Shown here one piece after another: positions 42,247 through 53,952 of a stretch of DNA of 64,000 nucleotides (its first letter is position 1; the number at the start of each line of letters is the position of its first letter). This DNA is from Sugiyamaella lignohabitans. Taxonomy: Eukaryota > Ascomycota > Dipodascomycetes > Dipodascales > Trichomonascaceae. The notes beneath the pieces were generated by a model. It saw only the letters and a program-made list of their open reading frames with translations. It did not search any database and was not told where the DNA came from. A program made the translations under genes and the position numbers. The stretch lies in the NCBI RefSeq assembly GCF_001640025.1, contig NC_031673.1, forward strand, positions 1,426,001 through 1,490,000, in the 5' to 3' direction.

Positions 42247-43447
42247 CCACGCTTCAATGGTTCTGCTCTCTTCTATAGACCTGTTGACCCAGTTGTGTTG
42301 TGTCTAGAAAAACAAACTATATCTCCCATTCACATCCACAGTCTGATTACCATCACCTCCATCATCTCCACCATCACCAGCTGCTCTCCGATAACCTGCA
42401 TTTTATGATAATGTACCCTAACCCTCATTAACCCCAGGTGGTTCTCCGAAGGTTCCAACCATCTTGAAACAGCTTTTCAAACATGTCACCCTACTCTCTT
42501 GAATGCTCTGAATCCATTAAACTAGTTTTTAACTCGACACCGCTCTCAATAGTACCAATAAAGGACCGTAAAGCAACTACCTGTCACGTGATAAAATATG
42601 CACTTTCCCCCCTGAGTTTCCTATATCGGAAACCTGACAATGTCACTCGAAACTCTCATTCTCTATCCTCTGGCAAGCCAAAACCCGCACAAAATCTCTA
42701 AAACCGTCCAAAAACTCAAACTTTTACGATATCCCATCCTACTTCTCATCCCGCAGAACCCATTAAAACTCTAATTAAAAACTCCTTGGGACCCCAACAT
42801 TAAATTTTCACCCAAAACATCCACTAACAGCCGTATATATACTATTTATACACCATCTTCATAGCCCCACAAACCAGCAATTCTCGAAACGACTGGGACC
42901 CGCAAGCCCGACTCGAGCGAAGCGAGAGGAGCAGCGGGGTCTGGGGCGGAGCCCCAGCCGCCGGAGGCAGCACCCAACCCTTTTTTATTTGACCCGCAAC
43001 CGCACCTCCACCTGGCAAAGGCACGTAGATTCACCCCCTGAGCAGCTGCATATATCACGTAGATCCACCATCACAGCCCTAACCCGGCTAAATATTCTAT
43101 TTTTATGTCACTGAGCCTCTCTGACATGCGAGAGACTGTTTACCACCTTTCATTGTACATGTACCGCAACAGCAGCGAGAATCAGGATTTTGCATTTGAC
43201 GTTTTTATTAATCCGGATTTGCACTTGTTTCAATAGAAGTCGACCATCACTCGCTTTTGTCCATTATTAACCCGGATTTTTTACGCAATCGGGTTCAATC
43301 ACCAGCTTAAAAAGTACTGGATCCGAGTTCACGTCAGCGAGACTATTCACTCGTCAGACCAGCCACAACCGACCTGAGCATTTTATCAAAAGAAAAAAAA
43401 AGACTCTTCAGAACACCAGGAAACCACAACTAAAGACCACAAAAGAA
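42247..43447. other. Divergent intergenic region, ULA1 and ROT1
   Basis: About 1.2 kb with one half GC-rich element (42909-42968) and no supportable gene. The CACGTG core in GTCACGTGAT near 42583 is a possible E-box for a Cbf1-like factor. Confidence 0.45.
42909..42968 (-). repeat. GC-rich element, half copy
   Basis: A clean inverted half copy about 480 bp upstream of ROT1, in a promoter rather than a 3' setting. Confidence 0.9.
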
Positions 43448-44355
43448 ATGAAGTCGTTTCTGTTGATATTCACATCGCTAGTAGCGGTGTGCTGCGGCCA
43501 GAGCATGAACGACTTGGAAGGCACCTGGTCGTCGAAATCCAACGCTGTCTTCACAGGCCCCGGTTTCTACGACCCAGTTGACGAGCTCCTCATCGAACCA
43601 GCCCTCCCTGGCCTCAGCTACTCGTTCACATCCGACGGGTTCTGGGAGCAGGCCATCTACCAAGTATCCGGAAACCGTAAGTTCGCCAACCTGTGCCTCC
43701 GGCGGCTGGGGCTCCGCCCCAGACCCTGGTTGCTCCTGCTTCGCAGGAGATAGGGACCGTAGACGCAACGACTCGAGCGAAGCGAGAGGAGCAGCGGGGT
43801 CTGGGGCGGAGCCCCAGCCGCCGGAGGCACCCCCCATCCCTCCTCGTGAACAATACTAACGACATGACAGCCCAAGACCCGAAATGCCCGTCTGGCGTGT
43901 TGTTGTTTCAACATGGCAAGTACGAGATCCTGAGTAACGGGTCTCTTTCATTGACTCCTTTCGTTGTTGACGGCCGACAGCTGGTGTCGGAACCCTGTAC
44001 CTCGGACACCGCTAATTACATGCGATACAACCAGTCGGAGTTTTTCAAGAGTTTCGATGTCCAAATCGACGAGTATCATGGCCGTTACCGCTTGGATCTC
44101 TTCCAGTTTGACGGCTCGCCTTTACCACCTCTTTACCTGGCATACAAACCTCCCATGATGCTGCCTACCGAGACCATGAACCCCACTGCTGCCGGTCAAG
44201 CCACGTCCACGAGCACGGTGCAAAAGGTCCGTCGAGCTCTGGAAAACAGAGGCAAAACCACTGCTGTTCGCAAGGACGTGCCCGATCTCCGTGGCCTCTG
44301 GTGGATCGGAGTGTCTCTCATCTTCGTCGGTGCCACTGGTTGGTACTGTTTGTAA
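43448..44355 (+). CDS. ROT1: ER protein ROT1
   Basis: An essential ER membrane chaperone-like protein needed for beta-1,6-glucan and cell-wall protein folding. Exon 1 (43448-43676) joins exon 2 (43871-44355) in phase 1, giving 237 residues (S. cerevisiae Rot1 is 256). The junction yields QVSGN-P-QDPKCP, matching the family. A signal peptide occupies about residues 1-18. Hallmarks follow: GTWSSKSNAVFTGPGFYDP, then VDELLIEPALPGLSYSFT, the paired cysteines, and PLYLAYKPPMMLPTETMNP. A C-terminal transmembrane anchor (LWWIGVSLIFVGATGWYCL) ends the protein. Its intron is filled by a complete GC-rich element. Confidence 0.96.
43677..43870 (+). other. ROT1 intron (194 nt) holding a full GC-rich element
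   Basis: It has GTAAGT at 43677-43682, the perfect box TACTAAC at 43854-43860 and GACATGACAG at the 3' end. The element starts 18 nt after the 5' site and stops 42 nt before the 3' site. Confidence 0.95.
43695..43828 (+). repeat. GC-rich foldback element, full copy, intronic
   Basis: Left arm with CTTCGCAGGAG, spacer GGGACCGTAGACG, right arm CGACTCGAGCGAAGCGAG. It is nearly identical to the copy just past the same gene's stop (44422-44555). Confidence 0.93.
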
Positions 44356-44421
44356 ACTTGTCTGCGAGACCGTATATCGAATATTTATAGAATTGTATGT
44401 TCACTTGGGGGTGGCCCGTTT

Positions 44422-44555
44422 GCCTCCGGCGGCTGGGGCTCCGCCCCAGACCCTGGTTGCTCCTGCTTCGCAGGAGATAGGGACCGTAGACCTAACGACT
44501 CGAGCGAAGCGAGAGGAGCAGCGGGGTCTGGGGCGGAGCCCCAGCCGCCGGAGGC
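44422..44555 (+). repeat. GC-rich foldback element, full copy
   Basis: It lies between convergent ROT1 and TAF2, 67 and 45 nt from their stops. It differs from the ROT1 intron copy by very few bases over about 134, so the two are recent relatives. Confidence 0.93.
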
Positions 44556-44599
44556 ACACGAGGGACATGAAATAGCGTGTTTTTTAATATACAGGGTCA

Positions 44600-47500
44600 T
44601 TACATTTTGAATTTGATAGTCACTTTTGGTTTCGTGGGTTTGCTGGCAGGTGGGTTGTGGCCGTTTTGGGTGGCCGGTTCGAGGTTCGTGATGGGCACGT
44701 ATGGCATGGCAGCAGACGCTGCTGCTGCTTGGAGTTGTGTGGCATGTGGCGGGATTTTGAACTTGAATATCACAGACTGGCCGTTTTTACTGGTTTTGGT
44801 TGATGATGTCACCGGTCGGCCGGGCTTACTGAGTCCGAGTTTGATGATTTCCGACTTCGGTTTCGTGATAACAGCTGGTGCAGTGGATGGAGTCGCGTCT
44901 GATGATGCTAATGGTCCTGTTGCTGAAACGGATGAGTCAGATGATGCGAGTGACTTCTTTTTGTACTGTCTTTTGACCACTGGAGGTGCTGTGGTCGTCG
45001 GCGTGGGTTTTATTGCGGTTACGGCTGGAACATGTGAGCTGGTGTTTCCACCTCCATTGACAGTGATAGCAGTACTGGGTGTGGTAATAGAGGGAGAAGA
45101 TGCGGCAGCAGAGGGTGTTGTGGATGCTTGAACGTGTGGAGTCGCACTTCCACTGCCAGTAGCAAGAACGATTTTCTTGGGTTTGTGTCGGTCTTCTCGC
45201 TTTATAACAATCTGGCTGTCGCCAACTCGTTTAGCCACTAATCTACTGGCTCGTGGAATGGGCAGTGACACAATGTAGCTGTTGAGTGATTCGTACAGAA
45301 CACTACAGATTTGCAGCAGTCGTTTCTTCTCGAGGATACTGGCAACATCTGTACTGAGTAGCAATTGCCAGATACCATTGGCAAACGCATTGGATTGCCC
45401 ATCCTGGTTGGCAGGTTTGGTGTTGGTGGTGGTATCTTTGCTAGGTTCAAACGTCTTACGTAGCATTTCAATTGCGCCAGTGAGTGTCGTTCTGGCAAGG
45501 GCATCTTTTCGTGCTGATAGTACGCCAGACTCGACAATGGTCAATCCACCAGCTTCTTCCTCGGCTTCTGTAGCAGATTCAATCTGTTTGCTAGAATCAG
45601 TGCCATCAATGGTATTCTTGGCCTCGCCATTCACAGCTATCTCGCTGATAACCTGGCCAATAAGATCGATTAGCCCGTTTTGAACTCGTGCTGACGGCTC
45701 GTGGATTATCACATATACAAGATACTCGACTATTGAACCCATTTTCAATCCCCCTAAACTCATGAGACTCTTGAATGCAGCAAGTCTCACGTCGGGATTG
45801 TTACCAGGTCGCGTATAATGTATTAGTTCGGCAGGGTTAACATTGATAAGTCCGTGCCATGCCAGTCGTCTTTTCTCGTTGATGACTTTGACAGTGATCA
45901 TGTTTTGAAATGAAGGGATCCATCTGTCCATTCGTTCACACCGTTCAATTTCTGCAACGGCTTGTTTGAGCAGCTGTTTAGATTCGGGATCCGATCTCGG
46001 TCGTCTCGAACCCACTCGGTTGTCTCCTCCTTTGATCGAATCCACAATAGCACCAATCAGTTCGGAGACATAGAAACAGTCTGAGAACGGATTGGTCGAG
46101 TTCTCGTTATATCGAAGCACGTCTAGTAAAAAGCGTTGTACATCGATTGGCGAGTTACCTCTGGAATCGGTTACTTGCGAAAGAGCTCGAAGTAGAGCCT
46201 TTTGTACAAAGTATGTGGGGAAGTCTGAAAAATTATTAGCAGCTGGAATGTTCGAACCTTCAAAACAGAACAGCTCTTGAAACGCCTTTAACAGGTGGTA
46301 TTTTCCGATATAATCGACTTCTTCCACTGCCATTTTGACGAGTGCCAACGCCGCTTGCACTCGAATGCCATAATAATATCTGCGATCCATCAACGTGCGA
46401 ACTAGAAACGTCGAGTATAGTTTACTGGGTTTGAGGTCCCGAAAAAAGCTCACTGCTTCACACTGCGCTATAACATCTCTGTCTTGTTGCAGCTGTGAAA
46501 CGTACATATAATCCGGCTGGTTGATGTAGATTTTACAAATCCATTCGAAATCAGAGTCCACTCTCATCCATTCGAATGCTTCATTATACATTCGCTCCTC
46601 CTCGTCTTTCCCCCAGTCGCTGAGCCTCCATTCTTGCATGTCTTTATCAGATTGCAGCACGTCCCCTAGACAGTGAAGCAACACTCCACTGCCAGGATTC
46701 TCGTCATCGTCCTGAATCGCGTTAAAGTCAATAACGTCGTGCTGTGACTTGGCGCTGGTATTCGTTGTACCACGCTGGTTCCGCCGTAGTCGTTTATACT
46801 TGGTATTGTACTGAATATCCAGTTTCGTGAAACTGTCTTTAAGATCCACCACATGCTCATACGGGGTTCCATCTGCCTCGTGAATTCGAATTGTCATTGG
46901 TCCAGTGAAAATAGGTTGAATCGGATATACTCCATTAGCTCCAGGACCACCCATACCACCACCACCAACACCACCAACGACACCAGTGTTTCCACCGAGA
47001 CCATTAGCAATGCCACCAATACCTCCGAACCCAGGAGCAACACCTCCTAATCCCGTTCCAATGTCGTTTCCAAATCCATTAGCACCATCTGCACCACTAC
47101 TAACATCTTTATCCCTATCTACACTTTTACTGGCATCATCCAGAAACGTCCCGGCATCGACTTTTTCACTGTCCAATTCAGTTGCTTGCACCTGTCGAAT
47201 ACCCATTTCCACAATCATTCTCTTTTTATTAAATCGTTGAGTAACTCGGAAAATAGGATATCCTGAACCAAACACCCACTGATCAAAAAACTGTTCTAGT
47301 CGGTTGTGACTCACTCTCTCACAAAGCTTTATGAAATGCACAGTGCTGAGACACGAATTCAAGTCTCCTGACATGGACTGCAAAAACAGTTTAGGAAGTA
47401 CTCGTGAAAGTCCCAGCGACCTGTCTGTCTTGGTCATTCGTCTGTCTAATATAAATAAAACCACTGGCGCTTTCAATTTAAGAAACGCCAGATCCTTCTC

Positions 47501-49146
47501 TGCAATGGGAAATGTGAAATTGGGGTTTCCAATTGGTGCTCTGCCAATATCTTGTCTACAGATCTCCTCAGCCCTTGTTTTCAGTCGGAATCTGTACTCA
47601 TTATTCCCGAGAAGTCGCCTCAGAAACATGTTGGACATATAGCTGGCAACTCCTATCGTCACCCATAGATCATTCCAGGTCCGGGGCACAATATTAATAC
47701 CACACCACTGGGTAGCTAGAGCAACTGTAAGCTGTTCTGTCACTGTGAATAGCGGTTCTATCAGCTCAGGAGGGAATAGCAGCGTGTCACTACAAATAGC
47801 CAGCGATGAAGCATTGCCAATGTCAATAGTAGCATCCGCTACAAAACACAGAGAAAACGCCGAGAACGGGTACGACCCAAACTCATGTGTGAAAAACTCC
47901 ATAGCTTTGTATAGGAAAATACACGTATTTGTCGCCTCTACCACCTTATCTGCAAACGTATACACAGAAATAGGAATCGCTTTACTCTGCTCCTCGCCCG
48001 TCTCGTCCTCCTCTGCTAGCTTCAAATCCACTATCGGCGTCTTAACAAACGGGCCCACCACAAATCCGACATGGTGTGCCGAGATCGGGTTGAACAACTG
48101 GAACGTCGTCACTTTTTTGCTCGCGTCGAACGGATGAATCTCCTGTGTTGTGTTAGTTTACTTGGTTTCGGGGTGGGCATGGCCTCCGGCGGCTGGGGCT
48201 CCGCCCCAGACCCCGCTGCTCCTCTCGCTGCGCTCGAGTCGGGTGTGGGGTGTCCAGCTGTTAGGGGAATGGGGGTTGCGGTGCTTACCTCTGATGGTGT
48301 GGCATTATTGCATACGACTATGATATCGAGTTCCGACTCCTCGGAGTCTCCGTCGTCGTCTTCGTTTTCGTTCTCATTCTCGTTCTCATTTTCTCTTTCT
48401 AAGTCGTTTGGGTTCTCGTTATTTGTACTGTCAACATCCATAGCATCTGTGGGCTTATTTTCAGGTGCATCTGATTTTTTATTTGTTTCTGGCGTGCCTA
48501 CAGTTCGCGGAACAGACACTTGTAGCTCCCAGGTGCTGAGCTCCCACAACCCGTCTACACAGGGCAGCCAGCTGCTGGTCGACTGGCCAAGTGGATCGTG
48601 TGTCGTGTACGCATGCCAGAATTGTCTTTTTAGATTGCTATCAGCACCACCGACAAATCTGAACCCGGAGGTGCTTCCATATGTACTGAAATCGATCTTG
48701 ACGGTCAACGGGTGACAGATCATCATATCTGGTGAAACCCATCGCGATAGAGATGCTAGTGACGAGCTCGCAAGCGAAGCGTCTTCTTGAGGTACCACTT
48801 TAAGCCCTTTTGGCAGCTGCATCACAAGCTCGCCAGGTAGAGTATCACGAAGTAGACCGTCGATTTGTTTGGCGTAGAAATGATGTTGGTGAACAGAGGT
48901 GGACGAAGGCATTTTGGCATTGCGAAGCGCGTCCACATGTTCAAAAGAGGCTTTTCTACCATTTATTAGCACATTCTCAATCCTACTATTGCGACAATCA
49001 AGAGTGATTTGCTTCAGACCAACATCAGTCGGAATGATGGTCAATTCAGTCCAACCTCGAATCCATTTGTTCGTTAGATCAACATCTATCGATATCTTCT
49101 GATGAGCGACTCGGAACCCGCGATCAATGCCGCCATAGCCATCCAT
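44600..49146 (-). CDS. TAF2: TFIID subunit TAF2
   Basis: The large TFIID subunit that contacts initiator DNA around the transcription start. Exon 1 (49146-48289, 286 codons from the first true ATG) joins exon 2 (48142-44600) in phase 0, giving about 1,466 residues (S. cerevisiae Taf2 is 1,407). It has the M1-aminopeptidase-like fold: FRVAHQKISIDVDL at the N-terminus, TSGFRFVG and SSWLPCVD. The junction leads into EIHPFDASKKVTTFQLFNPISAHHVGFVVGPF. The zinc-binding HEXXH of real aminopeptidases is absent, as in all TAF2. HEAT-like helices and a Pro/Ser/Thr-Lys-rich tail follow. A Glu-Asn repeat (NENENENENED) and an acidic run sit just before the splice site. Confidence 0.94.
48143..48288 (-). 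other. TAF2 intron (146 nt) holding a half GC-rich element
   Basis: The 5' site is GTAAGC, the branch box AAACTAAC (about 48159-48152), and the 3' end CAACACAG. The element is antisense to TAF2, 47 nt from the 5' site and 39 nt from the 3' site. Confidence 0.92.
48182..48241 (+). repeat. GC-rich element, half copy, intronic
   Basis: Forward on the + strand inside the TAF2 intron, with the CTCTCGCTGCGCTCGAG hairpin. Confidence 0.9.
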
Positions 49147-50138
49147 ACTGGTCAAGCAAGACGCCAAGTGCCGTCCTGGCCAAGAAAGCTAGTTTTTCGG
49201 GCCCTATGTTTATATGAATGGAAATCTATGTACACGGCTGGTGTTGCCGATGCTGTTTGCTGCTACTGCCAAAAGTTTAATAAATATCTTTCTCCAATGA
49301 CGAATTGAACTGTGGTCCTATAAACTTGGAGGCACACCTATTCTTTTTTTTCTTGTATTCAGGCCACACTCGTCCCGAATATTCGGTCTTCAGTTGATTT
49401 ACTACTTTCTCCATGTCGAGCATGTCGGTCGGTCGTGAAGTTCCAGCCGTGCCATTGAACCAGTCCAGGCCGGGTAATCTAGCTACCCAGGGTCACGTCA
49501 GGGTCTGATATTTATGGATAATTTCGAAGGTTGAATACAAATCTCGTGGTATGTTTGATGCTCTTCTGGTGGAGAGATTTCTGAAGTCAGAAATGAAGAA
49601 GGGTTTTGAGCTGGAAGACGGTTTTTAGCGCCAGCCCCTGTTGACTGGTCCACTGAGGTCAGTTATATTCTGGAATCGGGTTTTTATGGCTTTTTCTTCT
49701 TTAATGGCTCTTTTGGTATGAATTGAGTGGTTTTTGTGGTAATGGTAATAAAGAGAAATGTCCAGGCCAAGGCTTAAAATCGGTGAAAAAGTCTCAAATT
49801 TTCATACTGGGGTTTAAATTCCGAAGCCAACCCCCAGTATCAAAAACAGAGCACGTTACGAGACGCACGACTCGAGCGAAGCGAGAGGAGCAACCAGGGT
49901 CTGGGGCGGAGCCCCAACCGCCGGAGGCAGACCCACGACCCCTGAGTATGCAGGGACTCTCAGGGGAAGATGTATGCAGGAGGAACGGGAGAAGATAAGC
50001 GTCGCGATATCTGGAGCTGATAAGAAGTCAGTGCGGCTCGAGGAGATTGCGACAGTTGTGGTTTATTGACCAGGAGATTATTTTTATTTGGATTTGCGGA
50101 CTTTTTAAACGAGCTGTGACTACAGAGACAAGAGAGCG
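49147..50138. promoter_or_regulatory. Divergent intergenic region, TAF2 and BTN1
   Basis: About 1 kb with one half GC-rich element at 49868-49928 and no open frame of substance. I see no clear TATA box. Confidence 0.45.
49868..49928 (-). repeat. GC-rich element, half copy
   Basis: It sits about 210 bp upstream of the BTN1 start. One inner base differs (GCCCCAACCGCCGGAGGC). Confidence 0.9.
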
Positions 50139-51685
50139 ATGAAGCTGTCTGTTTCGTGGTCTGGAAGGACGTTTATTAGTTTTTGGATCTTTGGTCTCGT
50201 GAACAATGTTTTATATGTGGTGATCTTATCAGCAGCGATAGATCTGGTGGGCACCGAGACCCCTAAAGCCACAGTTTTGCTGGCAGATGTTTTACCTGCT
50301 CTGATAGTCAAGACAACAGCTCCTTTTTATATTCACATGGTTCCATACTGGTTCAGGATATACCTGTTGATTCTACTCAGTTTCACGGGCATGATCTCGA
50401 TCGCGTTCTGTGAAGGTCTTCCCCAACGTCTGTTTGGAATTGCCCTGGCATCAGCGTCTTCAGGTCTTGGAGAGATCTCGTTTCTGCAATTGACACATTT
50501 CTACGACTCATGGTCGCTTGGCGGGTTCAGTTCAGGAACAGGAGCAGCAGGTCTTGTTGGCAGTTTTGTGTTCATGATGCTCACTTCATGGATGGGCATC
50601 ACCACCAAAACTTCCCTGATCATGTTCAGTCTAGTACCCATTCTATTTGCTGTTGTATATAAATGGGTTCTCCCATCGTCCGAGGGCTCACGAGACCATT
50701 CTCGTGATTATACACCAGTCCAAGGAAACCTTCCTGACTACGACGAACCGCTTACTTCGAGTCACAATCACAGTCCAACGGCCCATCAATCAGCTGTTGA
50801 TGTTTCCGAACAACCTGATTTTTCTGCTGCTGCTGATGAAGAATCTGCTATTGATAAACCCGTTCACGGATCAATTGACGTGGCTCGAACCCTCCAACGA
50901 CTACGGCCACTAGTCGTTCCGTTCATGTAAGTCCTCCTCTCTTTCTTCCCTCATTCCCTTTCATCTCCCGCTGAAACACTAACCTCCAGGCTGCCACTGA
51001 TGCTTGTCTACATCGGCGAGTACGTCATCAACCAGGGCATCTCGCCCACTCTGCTTTTCCCGCTCGAAGACATGCCCTTCGACCGCTACCGCGACGCCTA
51101 CGTCGCCTACGGCACCCTCTACCAACGTGAGTCCTCGCCTCGTGCCTCCGGCGGCTGGGGCTCCGCTCCAGACCCTGGTAGCTCCTCTCGCTACGCTCGA
51201 GTCGTTTCTCCCGGGAATTCCCCTGTCAACTCCTGCGAAGCAGGAGCAACCAGGGTCTGGGGCGGAGCCCCAGCCGCCGGAGGCACACCGCCAACCCGTA
51301 AACTAACCGTTTTGCAGTGGGAGTGTTCATTTCGCGGTCGTCGTCGCGGTTCGTGAGGATCCGGAAGCTGTATTTGCCCGCGGTTCTTCAGACCGTGAAC
51401 GTGTTTGTGTGTGTGATCCAGTCGATGTACATGTTCATTCCGAACGTATATCTAGTGATGCTTCTTGTTTTCTACGAGGGACTATTAGGAGGTCTGGCGT
51501 ATGTCAACACGTTCATGCTCGTGTCGGAGACCGTGCCACTTCCCGACCGCGAGTTCGCAATGGGTGCAGTCGGAATCAGCGACACCACGGGCGTCACAAT
51601 CGCCGGCGTTATCAGCATGTTCCTGGAGAAATCTCTCTGTCGCTTCCAACAGAGCACAGGACGTCCATGGTGCGAACTGCCGTGA
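50139..51685 (+). CDS. BTN1: Vacuolar membrane protein BTN1 (CLN3/battenin)
   Basis: The yeast homologue of the Batten-disease protein, a multi-pass vacuolar/Golgi membrane protein linked to vacuolar pH and basic amino acid balance. Three exons (50139-50926, 50990-51126, 51318-51685) give 430 residues (S. cerevisiae 408, human 438). Family wording: [50 protein letters not shown], then [11 protein letters not shown]. After the junctions come [27 protein letters not shown] and [17 protein letters not shown]. About ten hydrophobic helices are visible, with a polar, His/Ser/Asp-rich cytosolic loop between residues 185 and 260. The unspliced frame stops just after exon 1. Confidence 0.95.
50927..50989 (+). 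other. BTN1 intron 1 (63 nt)
   Basis: It has GTAAGT at 50927-50932, the branch box CACTAAC (50977-50983) and CTCCAG at the 3' end. It splits the ATG of VPFM after two bases. No GC-rich element. Confidence 0.93.
51127..51317 (+). other. BTN1 intron 2 (191 nt) holding a full GC-rich element
   Basis: It has GTGAGT (51127-51132), AAACTAAC ending at 51307 and CGTTTTGCAG at the 3' end. The splice is phase 1 and gives YQ|LGVF. The element starts 17 nt after the 5' site and stops 33 nt before the 3' site. Confidence 0.94.
51144..51284 (+). repeat. GC-rich foldback element, full copy, intronic
   Basis: The left stem has one mismatch (CTGGGGCTCCGCTCCAG). The spacer carries CTCCCGGGAATTCCCC, unlike the ROT1 copies but shared in reverse with the copy at 51730. 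Confidence 0.92.
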
Positions 51686-51729
51686 TTTTTTGTACAACAG
51701 AGAGCATTTATTTCCGTGGTGGGCCTCGT

Positions 51730-51861
51730 GCCTCCGGCGGCTGGGGCTCCGCCCCAGACCCTGGTTGCTCCTGCTTCGCAGGAGTTGACGGGAGATTCCC
51801 GGGGAGAAACGACTCGAGAGGAGCAGCCAGGGTCTGGGGCGGAGCCCCAGCCGCTGGAGGC
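51730..51861 (+). repeat. GC-rich foldback element, full copy with internal deletion
   Basis: It lies 45 nt past the BTN1 stop. The right arm has lost the GCGAAGCGAG half of its second hairpin (CGACTCGAGAGGAGC), and its end reads GCCGCTGGAGGC. It is therefore a worn copy. Confidence 0.9.
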
Positions 51862-51874
51862 ACGAGAGGAAACC

Positions 51875-51935
51875 CGACTCGAGCGGAGCGAGAGGAGCTA
51901 CCAGGGTCTGGGGCGGAGCCCCAGCCGCCGGAGGC
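51875..51935 (-). repeat. GC-rich element, half copy
   Basis: It lies 58 nt past the KRR1 stop and sense to KRR1, directly beside the worn full copy. This suggests a second insertion supplied an intact arm. Confidence 0.9.
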
Positions 51936-51992
51936 AGAACGGCCGGTAGAGAGTCATGCGATAAATTATAAATTACAGGGTCGAGAACCGGG

Positions 51993-53398
<1,406 letters not shown>

Positions 53399-53722
53399 AT
53401 GGCCAACAAAACCGCCAAAAGGGCCACTGGCCCCTCGAAACCGGCTGCTGGCAGCGGTTCCAGCAGCCTGAAAAAGTCTAAAATCGCCAAAAACAGTCGA
53501 AAAGACGAGAAAAGGGCCCGACGAAACAAAACCAAAGACGCCGACCTGCGACAAAAACTCGACCTGACCGTCGAAGACGTGTTCGCGGCGGTGGCACCGC
53601 CCGACAAAAAACTCGCCGAAGCACGAGCCAAGGCCCAAAAAGCCGCTGTCGCCCAACAAACCAAACAAACCAACGACGCGCTCCTACAACAGCTCGAATT
53701 CATCGAACAGTTCGAGCTGTAG
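53399..53722 (+). CDS. Small basic protein, unassigned
   Basis: A 107-residue ATG-to-stop frame with a very basic, Lys/Arg/Ser-rich first half (KKSKIAKNSRKDEKRARRNK) that looks like a nucleolar targeting and RNA-contact region. The second half is an amphipathic helix with KLDLTVEDVF, a KKLAEARAKAQKAAVAQQ stretch and an acidic/aromatic end LQQLEFIEQFEL. The composition resembles small ribosome-assembly factors, and the divergent neighbour KRR1 supports that idea, but I do not recognise a family. A GC-rich element starts 13 nt after the stop, as for real genes in this window. Confidence 0.6.
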   Translation: MANKTAKRATGPSKPAAGSGSSSLKKSKIAKNSRKDEKRARRNKTKDADLRQKLDLTVEDVFAAVAPPDKKLAEARAKAQKAAVAQQTKQTNDALLQQLEFIEQFEL

Positions 53723-53734
53723 GGGTGCCCTCGT

Positions 53735-53794
53735 GCCTCCGGCGGCTGGGGCTGCGCCCCAGACCCCCCGGCTCCTCTCGCTGCGCTCGAGTCG
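53735..53794 (+). repeat. GC-rich element, half copy
   Basis: It lies 13 nt past the small basic gene's stop and is sense to it. It has the GGGGCTGCGCCCC loop and ACCCCCCGG variant also found at 21495. Confidence 0.9.
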
Positions 53795-53888
53795 GACGTG
53801 GGGAGTCCCTTTTTATGAGTTACGACCCAAGCATACATGAAATAAATAAGAGAAATAAATAGAAACTCGCCCCCTACGGTCCCAGCCA

Positions 53889-53943
53889 CTCCTGCGAAGC
53901 AGGAGCAACCAGGGTCTGGGGCGGAGCCCCAGCCGCCGGAGGC
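53889..53943 (-). repeat. GC-rich element, half copy, GCAGGAG-hairpin type
   Basis: It lies 10 nt past the BIT61 stop and sense to it. With the copy at 53735 it forms an inverted pair spread by 94 bp of unrelated spacer. Confidence 0.9.
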
Positions 53944-53952
53944 ACAACCCCC

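Noticed and set aside
8885..51284. GC-rich elements as introners that create introns
   Set aside because: Splice sites and branch boxes lie 17-71 nt outside the elements, and three introns have no element, so insertion into existing introns is simpler.
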